From Pseudoalteromonas luteoviolacea (lineage in GTDB: Bacteria > Pseudomonadota > Gammaproteobacteria > Enterobacterales > Alteromonadaceae), in NCBI RefSeq assembly GCF_000814765.1, contig NZ_JWIC01000010.1, positions 692,001 to 756,000 of the forward strand: 64,000 nt of DNA. Reading direction: 5' to 3'. This document shows, piece by piece, positions 33,620 through 41,773 of the stretch. The position numbers and the translations under genes are program-made. Within the stretch, counting starts at the first letter, position 1; every line of letters starts with the position of its first letter. The notes beneath the pieces are model-generated. The model had not been told where the DNA came from. It saw nothing but the letters and a program-made list of their open reading frames with translations, and did no database searches.

Positions 33620-33931
33620 TTAAGCGCTAATGCCAGTGATTTTAACTTCAGTGAACCACTGACGGTGGCCCATCTGCTTACGAGAATGCTTACGACGTCT
33701 GAACTTAACAATCTTAATTTTCTCGCCACGACCGTGAGAAACAACCTCAGCTGTTACTTTACCGCCATTTACGAATGGTGCACCGATCTCGATCTTTTCA
33801 CCATCAGCAACTAGAAGTACTGAATCAAATTCAATTGATGCACCAGTCTCAACGTCTAATTTCTCTAGACGAATTGTTTGACCTTCAGTCACACGGTGCT
33901 GTTTACCACCACTTTGGAAAACCGCGTACAT
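33620..33931 (-). CDS. rplU: Ribosomal protein bL21
   Basis: 103-aa large-subunit protein binding 23S rRNA. Starts MYAVFQSGGKQHRV and carries the basic KIKIVKFRRRKHSRKQMGHRQ RNA-binding region and a C-terminal TEVKITGI. First gene of the operon with rpmA; a sigma-70 promoter lies 60-90 bases upstream. Divergent from ispB. Confidence 0.98.
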   Translation of the reverse strand: MYAVFQSGGKQHRVTEGQTIRLEKLDVETGASIEFDSVLLVADGEKIEIGAPFVNGGKVTAEVVSHGRGEKIKIVKFRRRKHSRKQMGHRQWFTEVKITGISA

Positions 33932-33991
33932 AATTAACTCCGTTGTGCGCCCTCAAATCGACGCAACTTAATATTCTTCAATAGGGCGCGA

Positions 33992-34020
33992 AGTTTACGC
34001 TAATGTCGAACTACGCGCAA
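33992..34020 (-). promoter_or_regulatory. Sigma-70 promoter of rplU
   Basis: On the minus strand TTGCGC, 17-base spacer, TAAACT. The rest of the gap to ispB (34021-34310) is AT-rich; a TTGACA at about 34151 may belong to an ispB promoter. Confidence 0.55.
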
Positions 34021-34310
34021 TACCCTAATGACAAAATAATGAATAAAAATTGGCTTGTTTGAGAGCATTAATTCATTTTTGCCTATTCTAGCTAAAAAGT
34101 TCGCATTGCTAAACTATTTTTTACTACTAAAACTTCACACCTAAATACTTGACAGATCATAACAGTACAGATACTGAACACAAAAATGACCATTATTTAA
34201 TCCAATCATTATTTTTTTAACTATCTATACGTTTAAAATTCGAGTCGGCGGAAATTTTAATGTACAATCTGCGGCGTTTATCTCTAACTGGGGCTTTAGC
34301 ACGGTATACT

Positions 34311-35285
34311 ATGGATATTAAGACTATCCAATCATTGATTGAGCAAGACATGCTCTCTGTGAATCAACTTATTTTTGAACAAATGCAATCTGATGTTGCA
34401 TTGGTAAATCAATTGGGTCTGTATATTGTTAATAGTGGTGGGAAGCGGGTTAGACCAATGCTAACACTGCTTGTTGCCAAGGCACTTGAAGCTGAGCAAC
34501 AAAATAAACATATCACTTTAGCTACCATCATTGAGTTTATTCATACTGCAACCTTGCTACACGATGATGTCGTCGATGAGTCAAACCTAAGACGCGGAGA
34601 GCCAACGGCTAATGCTGAATTTGGTAATGCTGCAAGTGTACTTGTTGGAGATTTTATTTACACGCGTTCCTTCCAGCTGATGGTTGGGCTTAATAACATG
34701 GAAGTCATGCAGATATTGGCAGATGCCACCAATATCATTGCTGAAGGTGAAGTGCTGCAATTAATGAACTGCAACGACCCTGACACCACTGAGCAGAGTT
34801 ATATGCAAGTCATCTACAGCAAGACGGCAAAACTATTCGAAGCAGCAACTTTGTTGCCAGCCGTTGTCTCAGAGCAGCCAAAAAACATTAAAGAAGCATT
34901 AAAGCTATACGGCATGCATTTGGGTACCGCATTCCAACTGGTTGACGATGTACTTGATTACAGTGCCAATGCTGAGTTATTGGGCAAAAATATCGGAGAT
35001 GATTTAGCAGAGGGTAAGCCAACACTGCCCTTAATTTACGCTATGAAGTCAGGCACAGAAACGCAAGTCGCGCAAATTAGAGAGGCCATCGAGTCAGGTA
35101 ACGGCATCGATAATTTGCCTGATATATTGCAAACGCTTGAAGAAACAAATGCACTGCAAAAGACCATGTTAAAAGCTCAGCAAGAATCTGAAAAAGCTAT
35201 CGCACAACTTGCATGCTTAAGCGACTCAGCATTCAAAGAGGCACTAATTGCCTTAGCGAAGCTTTCAGTAGATAGAGAATACTAA
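34311..35285 (+). CDS. ispB: Octaprenyl diphosphate synthase
   Basis: 324-aa trans-prenyl transferase making the ubiquinone side chain. First aspartate-rich motif LLHDDVVDESNLRRG, second FQLVDDVLDY, plus GGKRVRPM and EGEVLQLMN. The longest frame starts 17 codons earlier at 34260; ATG at 34311 (MDIKTIQSLIEQDM) fits the family. No clear ribosome site precedes it, and a TATACT sits just one base before the ATG, so the start is less certain than the product. Divergent from rplU as in E. coli. Confidence 0.93.
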   Translation: MDIKTIQSLIEQDMLSVNQLIFEQMQSDVALVNQLGLYIVNSGGKRVRPMLTLLVAKALEAEQQNKHITLATIIEFIHTATLLHDDVVDESNLRRGEPTANAEFGNAASVLVGDFIYTRSFQLMVGLNNMEVMQILADATNIIAEGEVLQLMNCNDPDTTEQSYMQVIYSKTAKLFEAATLLPAVVSEQPKNIKEALKLYGMHLGTAFQLVDDVLDYSANAELLGKNIGDDLAEGKPTLPLIYAMKSGTETQVAQIREAIESGNGIDNLPDILQTLEETNALQKTMLKAQQESEKAIAQLACLSDSAFKEALIALAKLSVDREY

Positions 35286-35290
35286 AAATG

Positions 35291-35318
35291 AAAAAAAGCT
35301 GCCTAGGCAGCTTTTTTT
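35291..35318. terminator. Bidirectional terminator ispB/yggX
   Basis: Perfect palindrome AAAAAAAGCTGCC and its complement, serving both converging genes. Confidence 0.9.
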
Positions 35319-35589
35319 ACTTCTCTGGTGGCCTATAGCCTTCAATTTCAACTTCTTTATCTTCAAACAAAAAGCCAACCATTTGCTCTTCCAATAACTG
35401 TCGATGTTCAGGATCCATCATATTTAAATGCTTTTCATTGATCAGCATCGTTTGCTTATGTTGCCACTGTTGCCAAGCTTCTTTCGAAATATTATTAAAT
35501 ATGCGCTCACCTACTTCACCTGGATACAATTGAAAATCCAAGCCAGCAGCCTCTTTGTTTAATTTCTGACAAAAAACTGTACGTGCCAT
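35317..35589 (-). CDS. yggX: Probable Fe(2+)-trafficking protein YggX
   Basis: 90-aa small protein that protects iron-sulfur clusters from oxidation in enterics. Start MARTVFCQKLNKEAAGLDF with the single conserved Cys7, then YPGEVGERIFNNISKEAWQQW. It follows mutY by 37 bases, the conserved mutY-yggX pair. Confidence 0.95.
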   Translation of the reverse strand: MARTVFCQKLNKEAAGLDFQLYPGEVGERIFNNISKEAWQQWQHKQTMLINEKHLNMMDPEHRQLLEEQMVGFLFEDKEVEIEGYRPPEK

Positions 35590-35626
35590 CTTCTCACCTA
35601 TACTCTGTCTTTTTGATGTGACAAGT

Positions 35627-36685
35627 TTACCCCATTGCCTTTAATACTTTAACTAACTTTTTAGTCGGCGCTGCAAGCCCTACTTCAGGAGGGTGATTAA
35701 TATCGTACCAGAGCAGCTGATTATCATGCACACAATCAGGTATTTGCTGTAATTCAACACAGACTGGCGTAATTGTGAGCTCAAAATGAGTAAAGATATG
35801 AATAAATGGATCTAACGTACGAGTTGTGACTTCTATGCCCTGCTGAACTAGGAAAGTTTCTAACTCAGCTAAGTTTGCAAACTCAAAAAAGCCGAATAAA
35901 CCGCCCCAGATACCACTGTTAGGGCGCTTTTCCATCAATACCTGAGTGCCCACCTTTACCATTAGATGATAAGCAGACTTTTTAGGTTTTTCTTTTTTAG
36001 GTTTTGAATTTGGGAATTCTTTCACTCTATTATTTTTGTAAGCTAAACACTTTTCAACAAGTGGACAAGCCTCACATTGAAACCGTGAACGAGAGCACAA
36101 GCTAGCCCCCAAATCCATCATCGCTTGGTTAAACTCTCTCACATCTCCAGATGGCGTTACCGCATTGGTCAGTTCCCATAAGTGATTTTCCACTTTTTTA
36201 ACGCCATACCAACCTTCAACCATAAAAAAACGTGCCAATACACGCTTCACATTACCATCTAGAATAGAGTGGTGTTGACCTAAAGCAAGTGAAAGTACAG
36301 CACCCGCTGTTGAGCGCCCAATCCCTGGTAAGTCAACAACCTGCTCAAAAGTTTCTGGGAATTTTCCGCTATATTTGTCGCGTATAATTTTGGCTGTTTT
36401 ATGAAGGTTTCTTGCCCTTGCGTAATAGCCTAACCCAGTCCAATGATGCAATACCTCATCTTCATCCGCATCAGCCAAGTCAATGACTGTCGGAAATCTT
36501 GACATAAAGCGCTCAAAATAAGGGATCACAGTGACGACTTGCGTTTGCTGCAACATCACTTCAGACACCCATACTTTGTATGGAGTCTTATCTATTTGCC
36601 ATGGCAGTGTTTTTCTGCCATGAAGGTGGTACCAATCCACAACTTGTGTTGCGAACCAATCTGCTGTTTGACGGTCAACGGGCAT
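35627..36685 (-). CDS. mutY: A/G-specific adenine glycosylase MutY
   Basis: 352-aa DNA repair glycosylase removing adenine opposite 8-oxoguanine. It has the catalytic Glu region VSEVMLQQTQV, the helix-hairpin-helix LPGIGRSTAGAVLSLAL, the Asp of LDGNVKRVLAR and the four-cysteine iron-sulfur loop C-x6-C-x2-C-x5-C (CEACPLVEKC after SRFQ). The C-terminal NUDIX-like domain reads the 8-oxoG strand (FGFFEF, FTHFELT). The longest frame begins at 36697; ATG at 36685 is used. yggX follows in the same operon; trmB is divergent. Confidence 0.96.
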   Translation of the reverse strand: MPVDRQTADWFATQVVDWYHLHGRKTLPWQIDKTPYKVWVSEVMLQQTQVVTVIPYFERFMSRFPTVIDLADADEDEVLHHWTGLGYYARARNLHKTAKIIRDKYSGKFPETFEQVVDLPGIGRSTAGAVLSLALGQHHSILDGNVKRVLARFFMVEGWYGVKKVENHLWELTNAVTPSGDVREFNQAMMDLGASLCSRSRFQCEACPLVEKCLAYKNNRVKEFPNSKPKKEKPKKSAYHLMVKVGTQVLMEKRPNSGIWGGLFGFFEFANLAELETFLVQQGIEVTTRTLDPFIHIFTHFELTITPVCVELQQIPDCVHDNQLLWYDINHPPEVGLAAPTKKLVKVLKAMG

Positions 36686-36748
36686 CTTTATTCTCAATCT
36701 ACTAGCTACAGCCGCCAGTGTAAGAAGGTTTTTAAAAACGTCAAGCTC

Positions 36749-36777
36749 TTGTACTTATCGACGCGAACAGGGATAAT
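36749..36777 (+). promoter_or_regulatory. Sigma-70 promoter of trmB
   Basis: TTGTAC, 17-base spacer, GATAAT. Transcription should begin near 36784, after the first in-frame ATG (36778), so translation must start further downstream. Confidence 0.65.
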
Positions 36778-36801
36778 ATGCGCCCAATTTTTACACCGCA
36801 G

Positions 36802-37536
36802 ATGATGACAATGAACGAATCGAGTAAACAAGCACTAGAGCAGGCTGAGCAAGAAGGTAAATACATCCGAAAAGTGCGCAGCTTTGTAAAACGTGAAGGT
36901 CGCCTAACTAAAGGTCAAGCAGCAGCGCTAGAAAAGTGTTGGCCAACTCTTGGACTTGAGCATAGCCAAGGCTTACTCAACTTCAATGAAATATTTGGCA
37001 ACGACAACGACGTAGTTGTAGAAATTGGCTTTGGTATGGGGAAATCACTGGTTGAAATGGCCAAGAATAATCCAAACCAAAACTTTATCGGTATCGAAGT
37101 TCACCGCCCAGGTGTTGGCGCATGCCTTATGGAAGCAGATGAACATGGCCTAACAAATCTACGTGTTTTTGAACACGACGCAGTAGAAGTGTTGGCCGAT
37201 TGCATCCCTGATAGCAGCTTAAGTAAATTGCAGCTATTCTTCCCAGATCCATGGCATAAAAAGCGTCATCACAAGCGCCGTATTGTGCAGCCTGAGTTTG
37301 CACAAAAGATCCGTGCCAAATTGAAGGTTGGTGGTGTTTTCCATATGGCAACTGATTGGGAAAACTATGCGGAGCATATGCTAGAAGTCATGCAACAAGC
37401 AGAAGGCTATAGCAATCAGTCTGAAAATAATGACTACGTACCTAGACCTGACTTTAGACCACTTACCAAATTTGAGCAGCGTGGGCACCGACTAGGTCAC
37501 GGCGTGTGGGACCTCATGTTTGAGCGTACAGCTTAA
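36802..37536 (+). CDS. trmB: tRNA (guanine46-N7)-methyltransferase TrmB
   Basis: 244-aa canonical TrmB. SAM loop EIGFGMGKSLVEMA, ribose-binding IGIEVHRPGVGACL, substrate motif FFPDPWHKKRHHKRR and the conserved end TKFEQRGHRLGHGVWDL. The frame extends to ATG 36778, but the promoter places the transcript start after it; ATG 36802 or one of the next two ATGs (36805, 36811) is the real start. This is the housekeeping copy; a divergent paralog is at 6.2-6.8 kb. Confidence 0.95.
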   Translation: MMTMNESSKQALEQAEQEGKYIRKVRSFVKREGRLTKGQAAALEKCWPTLGLEHSQGLLNFNEIFGNDNDVVVEIGFGMGKSLVEMAKNNPNQNFIGIEVHRPGVGACLMEADEHGLTNLRVFEHDAVEVLADCIPDSSLSKLQLFFPDPWHKKRHHKRRIVQPEFAQKIRAKLKVGGVFHMATDWENYAEHMLEVMQQAEGYSNQSENNDYVPRPDFRPLTKFEQRGHRLGHGVWDLMFERTA

Positions 37537-37544
37537 TTATCAGT

Positions 37545-37568
37545 AAGGGGCGCTTTCAGCCCCTTTAA
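37545..37568 (+). terminator. Terminator after trmB
   Basis: AAGGGGC-GCTTTCA-GCCCCTT followed by TTAATTT, ending just before the first possible rsmC start. Confidence 0.7.
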
Positions 37569-37572
37569 TTTC

Positions 37573-38643
37573 ATGTCGACACCAGCTAACTACCTGAGAT
37601 CAATAATGCAAAAACTATCAAACCCTAGCTTACTTTTACTTCGCAATGAAGAGGAACTCCACGGCGAAAAAGTACTTGTCATTAATCATAGTGATGATGG
37701 TTTCTTGCCTGAATTAACAAAAATTAATTCCACATCTCAGGTTTATGCTTTCAGTTATAATTTTGCCGACCACCTTGCAGCTTCCAAGCACCAGCACGTG
37801 ACTAGCTTTGTCGGTCATAGCTTACCAAGTATCGATGATTTGGACTTAGTCATTTATTACTATCCCAAATCTAAGCCGGAAGCGAACATGATGTTATCTA
37901 ACATTCGAGCGAACCTTGGTAAAGCAACTCGTTTACTGGTTGTTGGGGCAAACAAAGGCGGTGTTAAATCAGTTGAAAAACAACTCAAGCCCTATGCCCA
38001 GGCAAGCTATAAATTAGATAGTGCCAAACATTGCATACTCTATGAGTTCAATGAACTCACTGAAGAACAACACTTTGACATTACCGATTATCATCAAACA
38101 TTTAGCGTCAAAGTCGCAGAACAAAACTTCACAGCGGTCAGTGTCCCAGGGGTATTTAACCATGGCAAACTCGACATCGGGACAGAGCTGCTGCTCAACA
38201 ACCTCTCTATGCCTCAAAAAGGCAATGTATTAGATTTTGGTTGCGGTGCCGGTTTAATAGCAACTTACATGCTCAACGCGCAACCTAACCTATCACTATA
38301 CTGCTTAGATGTCAGTGCACTTGCTCTTTACGCCAGTGAACAAACGCTGAAAATGAATGGCCATACAGGACATTTCATATTAAGTGACGGTTTAGGACAA
38401 GTGACAGAAAAATTTGACGCAATTGTGAGTAATCCACCATTTCATACCGGTTTAGATACCGATTACAGCATCGCTGAAACATTTTTAGCTAATGCCAAGC
38501 ATATGATGAAAAAAGGTGCAAACTTGCAAATAGTCGCAAATAGCTTTTTAAAGTATCCACCTATTATGGAACAACATTTTAAACACTTTAAAACCGAGAC
38601 AAAAAACACCAAGTTTGCTGTATACCACGCACAAAATAGTTAA
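37573..38643 (+). CDS. rsmC: 16S rRNA (guanine1207-N2)-methyltransferase RsmC
   Basis: 356-aa two-domain methyltransferase: a degenerate N-terminal copy and an active C-terminal domain with LDFGCGAGLIATYML, LDVSALAL and the catalytic SNPPFHTG. The N-terminal IYYYPKSKPEA and GANKGGVKS segments are typical of RsmC. The ATG at 37573 directly follows the trmB terminator and lacks a ribosome site; ATG at 37606 (MQKLSNPSLLLLRNEE) fits the family better and may be the true start. Confidence 0.9.
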   Translation: MSTPANYLRSIMQKLSNPSLLLLRNEEELHGEKVLVINHSDDGFLPELTKINSTSQVYAFSYNFADHLAASKHQHVTSFVGHSLPSIDDLDLVIYYYPKSKPEANMMLSNIRANLGKATRLLVVGANKGGVKSVEKQLKPYAQASYKLDSAKHCILYEFNELTEEQHFDITDYHQTFSVKVAEQNFTAVSVPGVFNHGKLDIGTELLLNNLSMPQKGNVLDFGCGAGLIATYMLNAQPNLSLYCLDVSALALYASEQTLKMNGHTGHFILSDGLGQVTEKFDAIVSNPPFHTGLDTDYSIAETFLANAKHMMKKGANLQIVANSFLKYPPIMEQHFKHFKTETKNTKFAVYHAQNS

Positions 38644-38778
38644 ATCAGTGAGCTTTACCATCAACAAAAAGTAATACTAAATGCTTGGCTGACGATAAGA
38701 TAAAGGGAATTGTCCGCTTTTTTGTTAACTTACTTAACTAAGCTGCTAAACTAAGGTTAGCTGTTAAGAGGTCCACCT

Positions 38779-38820
38779 ATGAGCGCGCAATGGGAAAACA
38801 CGCAACAAAAACAAGTATAA
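38779..38820 (+). other. Short upstream ORF overlapping the kinase start
   Basis: A 13-codon frame (MSAQWENTQQKQV) with a good ribosome site (AAGAGG, about eight bases away) overlaps the start of the kinase gene in another frame. The kinase ATG at 38790 has no ribosome site of its own. This could control kinase translation or show that the annotated kinase start is wrong. Confidence 0.4.
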
Positions 38821-40409
38821 GAAAAGTTTTGATAAGTGCTGTTATGCTAGTAACAGCTTTGTCGCTCTCTCTATCCATTTCAATTTCTACTTATCTTGAC
38901 GTTAAAGAGCAGAAAAAGTTAATCGTCAACAAACTGCAAATGATTGCTGAGATCATCGCATTTAACGCACAAATCACACTCATTTTTGACGATAGAAAAA
39001 CCGAAGAAAAGCGACTCAAATCGTTTAATAAAGTTGAATTGGTTAAAAATATTCATATCTATGCCATTGATGATGTCACCAATAAGCCCGTGTTTTTCAC
39101 CAGCTACAACGCAAGTAAAACGCCCCCAGTCCCTCTGAAAGTCAATGATATTGAGACACTCAAAGAGCCAAAAGTATCCGCTGATTACGTCGAGCTGATC
39201 ATCCCTGTTGAATACGAAGGTAAAGTTGAGGGGTATGTCTATGTGAGAGGTGGTTTAGAACGACTATCGCAGTACATTAATCAAAAAATACTGGTCGATA
39301 TTGCGCTCACGTTGATCGTATTAATTTTAGTACTGTTTGTTGCGCGCGCCATTCAAAAACGAATAGCGAATCCAATCGACTCCTTATCACTCATGCTGCA
39401 AGATGTGTCCAAAAATCATAATTATTCTGCGAGAGCGACAAAAAGCGACATTGAAGAAGTCAACATGCTGGCCAATAACCTCAATATCATGCTCGCTCGC
39501 ACGCAAAATCAATTGGCTCGCCATCAGGCTGATAAACTCGAAATCAAGCAGCTAAACCAAAACCTAGAGGAAAAGGTGAACCAGCGTACCATCGCATTAC
39601 GTGAAGCTAACCAAGAGCTACTCAACACCTTAGAGCGAATGCACCAGTACCAGAATCAAATTGTAGAAAATGAAAAAATGGCCTCGCTGGGGCAAATGGT
39701 AGCCGGTGTTGCTCATGAGGTAAATACCCCTATTGGATTAGGTGTTACTGGTTCTACGCTGCTAAGGGATAAGTTAGCCGACATCAATGCAGCATTTGAG
39801 CAGAAAACCCTGACATCCAAGCAGTTAGAACGCTTTATCCATGATGGAATTGAAAACCTAGACCTAATATACCGAAATTTAAATCGCGCAGCAGAACTGA
39901 TCTCCAGCTTTAAAAAAGTCGCAGTTAGCCAAGATGTTGAAGTTAGTTCAGAAGTCAATATCAACAAATTATTCAATGCAATTGTCAGCAGTATGCGCGC
40001 TGAAATTGACATTAAAAACGTGGTGTGGGATCTCTCGTGTCCAGAGCAATTGACGGTGAGAACCAAAGCTGGCTTATTACAACAAGTATTTGAACAGCTT
40101 TTATCTAATTCCCTCATCCATGGCTTTTTAGACCTCAAAGATAATCAAATCCATATTCATGTAGAGCAACGCAATCAAAGTCTTGAGATTATCTATCAAG
40201 ACAATGGGATTGGTGTATCAAATGCCGTCAAAAAACGTATTTTTGATCCGTTCGTCACAACTAAACGTGGAGAGGGTGGCAGCGGTCTCGGCATGCACCT
40301 TGTTTACAATTTAATCACCCAAGCTTTGGGCGGCACTATAACCCTGTCTGATGATAATAAAAAAGGTACGGAATTTATTATAACTTTGCCTCTAAAAGGG
40401 GTAATTTAA
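38790..40409 (+). CDS. Membrane sensor histidine kinase paired with a YfiR-like protein
   Basis: 539-aa protein: TM1 about 13-33, periplasmic region about 34-166, TM2 about 167-187, HAMP, coiled coil (240-295), then kinase core with phospho-His at 309 (VAHEVNTPIG), N box (QLLSNSLIHG), G1 (YQDNGIGV), F box and G2 (GSGLGMHLVYNL). The periplasmic part resembles the CHASE8-type sensor of YfiN (ISTYLDVKEQKKLIVNKLQM, then NAQITLIFDDRKT). No receiver is attached and no cognate regulator is adjacent except arcA after the next gene. Its stop and the start of the YfiR-like gene share one base (TAATG), so they are coupled. Confidence 0.88.
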   Translation: MGKHATKTSIRKVLISAVMLVTALSLSLSISISTYLDVKEQKKLIVNKLQMIAEIIAFNAQITLIFDDRKTEEKRLKSFNKVELVKNIHIYAIDDVTNKPVFFTSYNASKTPPVPLKVNDIETLKEPKVSADYVELIIPVEYEGKVEGYVYVRGGLERLSQYINQKILVDIALTLIVLILVLFVARAIQKRIANPIDSLSLMLQDVSKNHNYSARATKSDIEEVNMLANNLNIMLARTQNQLARHQADKLEIKQLNQNLEEKVNQRTIALREANQELLNTLERMHQYQNQIVENEKMASLGQMVAGVAHEVNTPIGLGVTGSTLLRDKLADINAAFEQKTLTSKQLERFIHDGIENLDLIYRNLNRAAELISSFKKVAVSQDVEVSSEVNINKLFNAIVSSMRAEIDIKNVVWDLSCPEQLTVRTKAGLLQQVFEQLLSNSLIHGFLDLKDNQIHIHVEQRNQSLEIIYQDNGIGVSNAVKKRIFDPFVTTKRGEGGSGLGMHLVYNLITQALGGTITLSDDNKKGTEFIITLPLKGVI

Positions 40410-40936
40410 TGAAAATAATGTACCTAATAGCTGCATTTATTTTTATTTTTTGTAGTTTAAACGTTGACGCAAAAACACCTCATGAAATTCGTTCCGCTTT
40501 TTTATACCAAATGGCGAAGTTAATCGATTTTCCGGAGCAAAAAAATAAACAAGTAACCAGATTTTGTTTTTATGATTTAAATCATGGACCCGGTGCTATT
40601 TTAAATAAAAATAATAACTTAAAAATACGAGGTAAACCGATAGATATAATAAAGGTAAACCTTTCTGACCCTTTTAGGGAACTTTCCAAGCGCTGTGATA
40701 TCACATACATTGATGAAACAATGGAAGATGATATACTATCCTCTTGGACCGATACAATTACCTTAAATATGGTGACTGTAGGCGAAAGTATCGAATTTCT
40801 GGAAGGGGGTGGGATTGCTTCCTTGGTCCAAGAAGGGAGTAAAATTCGGTTATATATTAACAGACAAGAAGTTGCACAACATAACTTTAAAGTGCTCTCC
40901 AGGCTACTCGCAGTTTCTAAGTTCTATCCTGACTGA
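40409..40936 (+). CDS. YfiR family (DUF4154) periplasmic protein
   Basis: 175-aa exported protein with a signal peptide (MKIMYLIAAFIFIFCSLNVDA). The mature part matches YfiR/DUF4154: HEIRSAFLYQMAKLIDFPE, FCFYD, then a C-terminal GGGIASLV with IRLYINRQEVAQHNFKVLSRLL. In Pseudomonas YfiR binds the periplasmic domain of the cyclase YfiN and represses it. Here it is translationally coupled to a histidine kinase with a YfiN-like sensor region, so it probably tunes that kinase; this is inference. Only a few cysteines remain, so redox control as in YfiR is uncertain. Confidence 0.85.
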   Translation: MKIMYLIAAFIFIFCSLNVDAKTPHEIRSAFLYQMAKLIDFPEQKNKQVTRFCFYDLNHGPGAILNKNNNLKIRGKPIDIIKVNLSDPFRELSKRCDITYIDETMEDDILSSWTDTITLNMVTVGESIEFLEGGGIASLVQEGSKIRLYINRQEVAQHNFKVLSRLLAVSKFYPD

Positions 40937-40942
40937 TTTTAC

Positions 40943-40971
40943 TTGTTAACAATTGAATATACTCCTATAAT
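40943..40971 (+). promoter_or_regulatory. Sigma-70 promoter of arcA
   Basis: TTGTTA, 17-base spacer, TATAAT, a near-consensus promoter. Predicted start near 40978. Confidence 0.7.
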
Positions 40972-40979
40972 CGTTAACA

Positions 40980-41010
40980 TTCGGTTTTATTATATAACAC
41001 CGAAGTTTTT
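40980..41010 (+). terminator. Hairpin with T-run at the arcA transcript start
   Basis: TTCGGTTTTAT (40980-40990) pairs with ATAACACCGAA (40994-41004), one mismatch, then GTTTTT. It can end the kinase/YfiR transcript and also forms the first bases of the predicted arcA message. Confidence 0.55.
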
Positions 41011-41043
41011 GTAAATAAAACATTCCGAAAAGGTTAATTAATA

Positions 41044-41769
41044 ATGCAAACGCCAGTCATTCTAATTGTTGAGGATGAAGACGTAACTCGACTGAACCTC
41101 GTTAGTTTATTTGAAGCCGAAGGTCATAAGGTAATTGAAGCCATTGATGGCGATGATATGCATGAAAAATTGACAGCAAACGACGATGTCAACTGTGTAA
41201 TCATGGATATAAACCTTCCTGGTAGAAACGGCCTAATTTTGGCTCGTGAGTTACGCCAGAAAAAAAATGTAGGCTTAATTTTCTTAACAGGTCGTGATAA
41301 CGATGTCGATAGAATCTTAGGTTTAGAGATCGGTGCAGACGACTACGTTACAAAACCGTTCAACCCTCGTGAACTAACTATCCGAGTACGTAACCTTATT
41401 TCACGTACAGGGTCAACACCTGAAGAGTCAACTATTGACAGCAACGGTGTTATCACGTTTAACGGATGGGAACTAGACGAAAATAGTCGCTGTCTAACGT
41501 CACCAACAGGTGAATCTAAGCGTCTACCAAAGGGTGAGTACAGAGCGCTACGCTTAATGCTTGACTCTCCAGGTCGTATTTTCAGCCGTGAACAACTTAT
41601 TAAGCACATGACAGGCCGTGAGCTTCGCGCTAACGACCGTACTGTTGATGTGACGATCCGTCGTATTCGTAAGCACTTCGAAACCGACAACAACACACCT
41701 GAGCTTATCAGCACGATTCATGGTGAAGGTTATCGCTTCATTGGTAAGATCGATAACACTCAACCATAG
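41044..41769 (+). CDS. arcA: Response regulator ArcA
   Basis: 241-aa OmpR-type regulator of respiratory metabolism. Receiver: EDEDVTRLNL, phosphoacceptor Asp in VIMDINLPGRNG, FLTGRDNDVDRILGLEIGADDY, TKPFNPREL. Winged-helix C-terminal DNA-binding domain ends with RANDRTVDVTIRRIRKHF and STIHGEGYRFIG. These are strongly ArcA-like. It faces its partner arcB across a four-base gap. Its own promoter and a hairpin leader lie upstream. Confidence 0.95.
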   Translation: MQTPVILIVEDEDVTRLNLVSLFEAEGHKVIEAIDGDDMHEKLTANDDVNCVIMDINLPGRNGLILARELRQKKNVGLIFLTGRDNDVDRILGLEIGADDYVTKPFNPRELTIRVRNLISRTGSTPEESTIDSNGVITFNGWELDENSRCLTSPTGESKRLPKGEYRALRLMLDSPGRIFSREQLIKHMTGRELRANDRTVDVTIRRIRKHFETDNNTPELISTIHGEGYRFIGKIDNTQP

Positions 41770-41773
41770 TTCG

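Noticed and set aside
34304..34311. TATACT directly before the ispB ATG as evidence for a leaderless message
   Set aside because: A -10 box there would start transcription inside the gene, after the ATG; no suitable -35 was seen.
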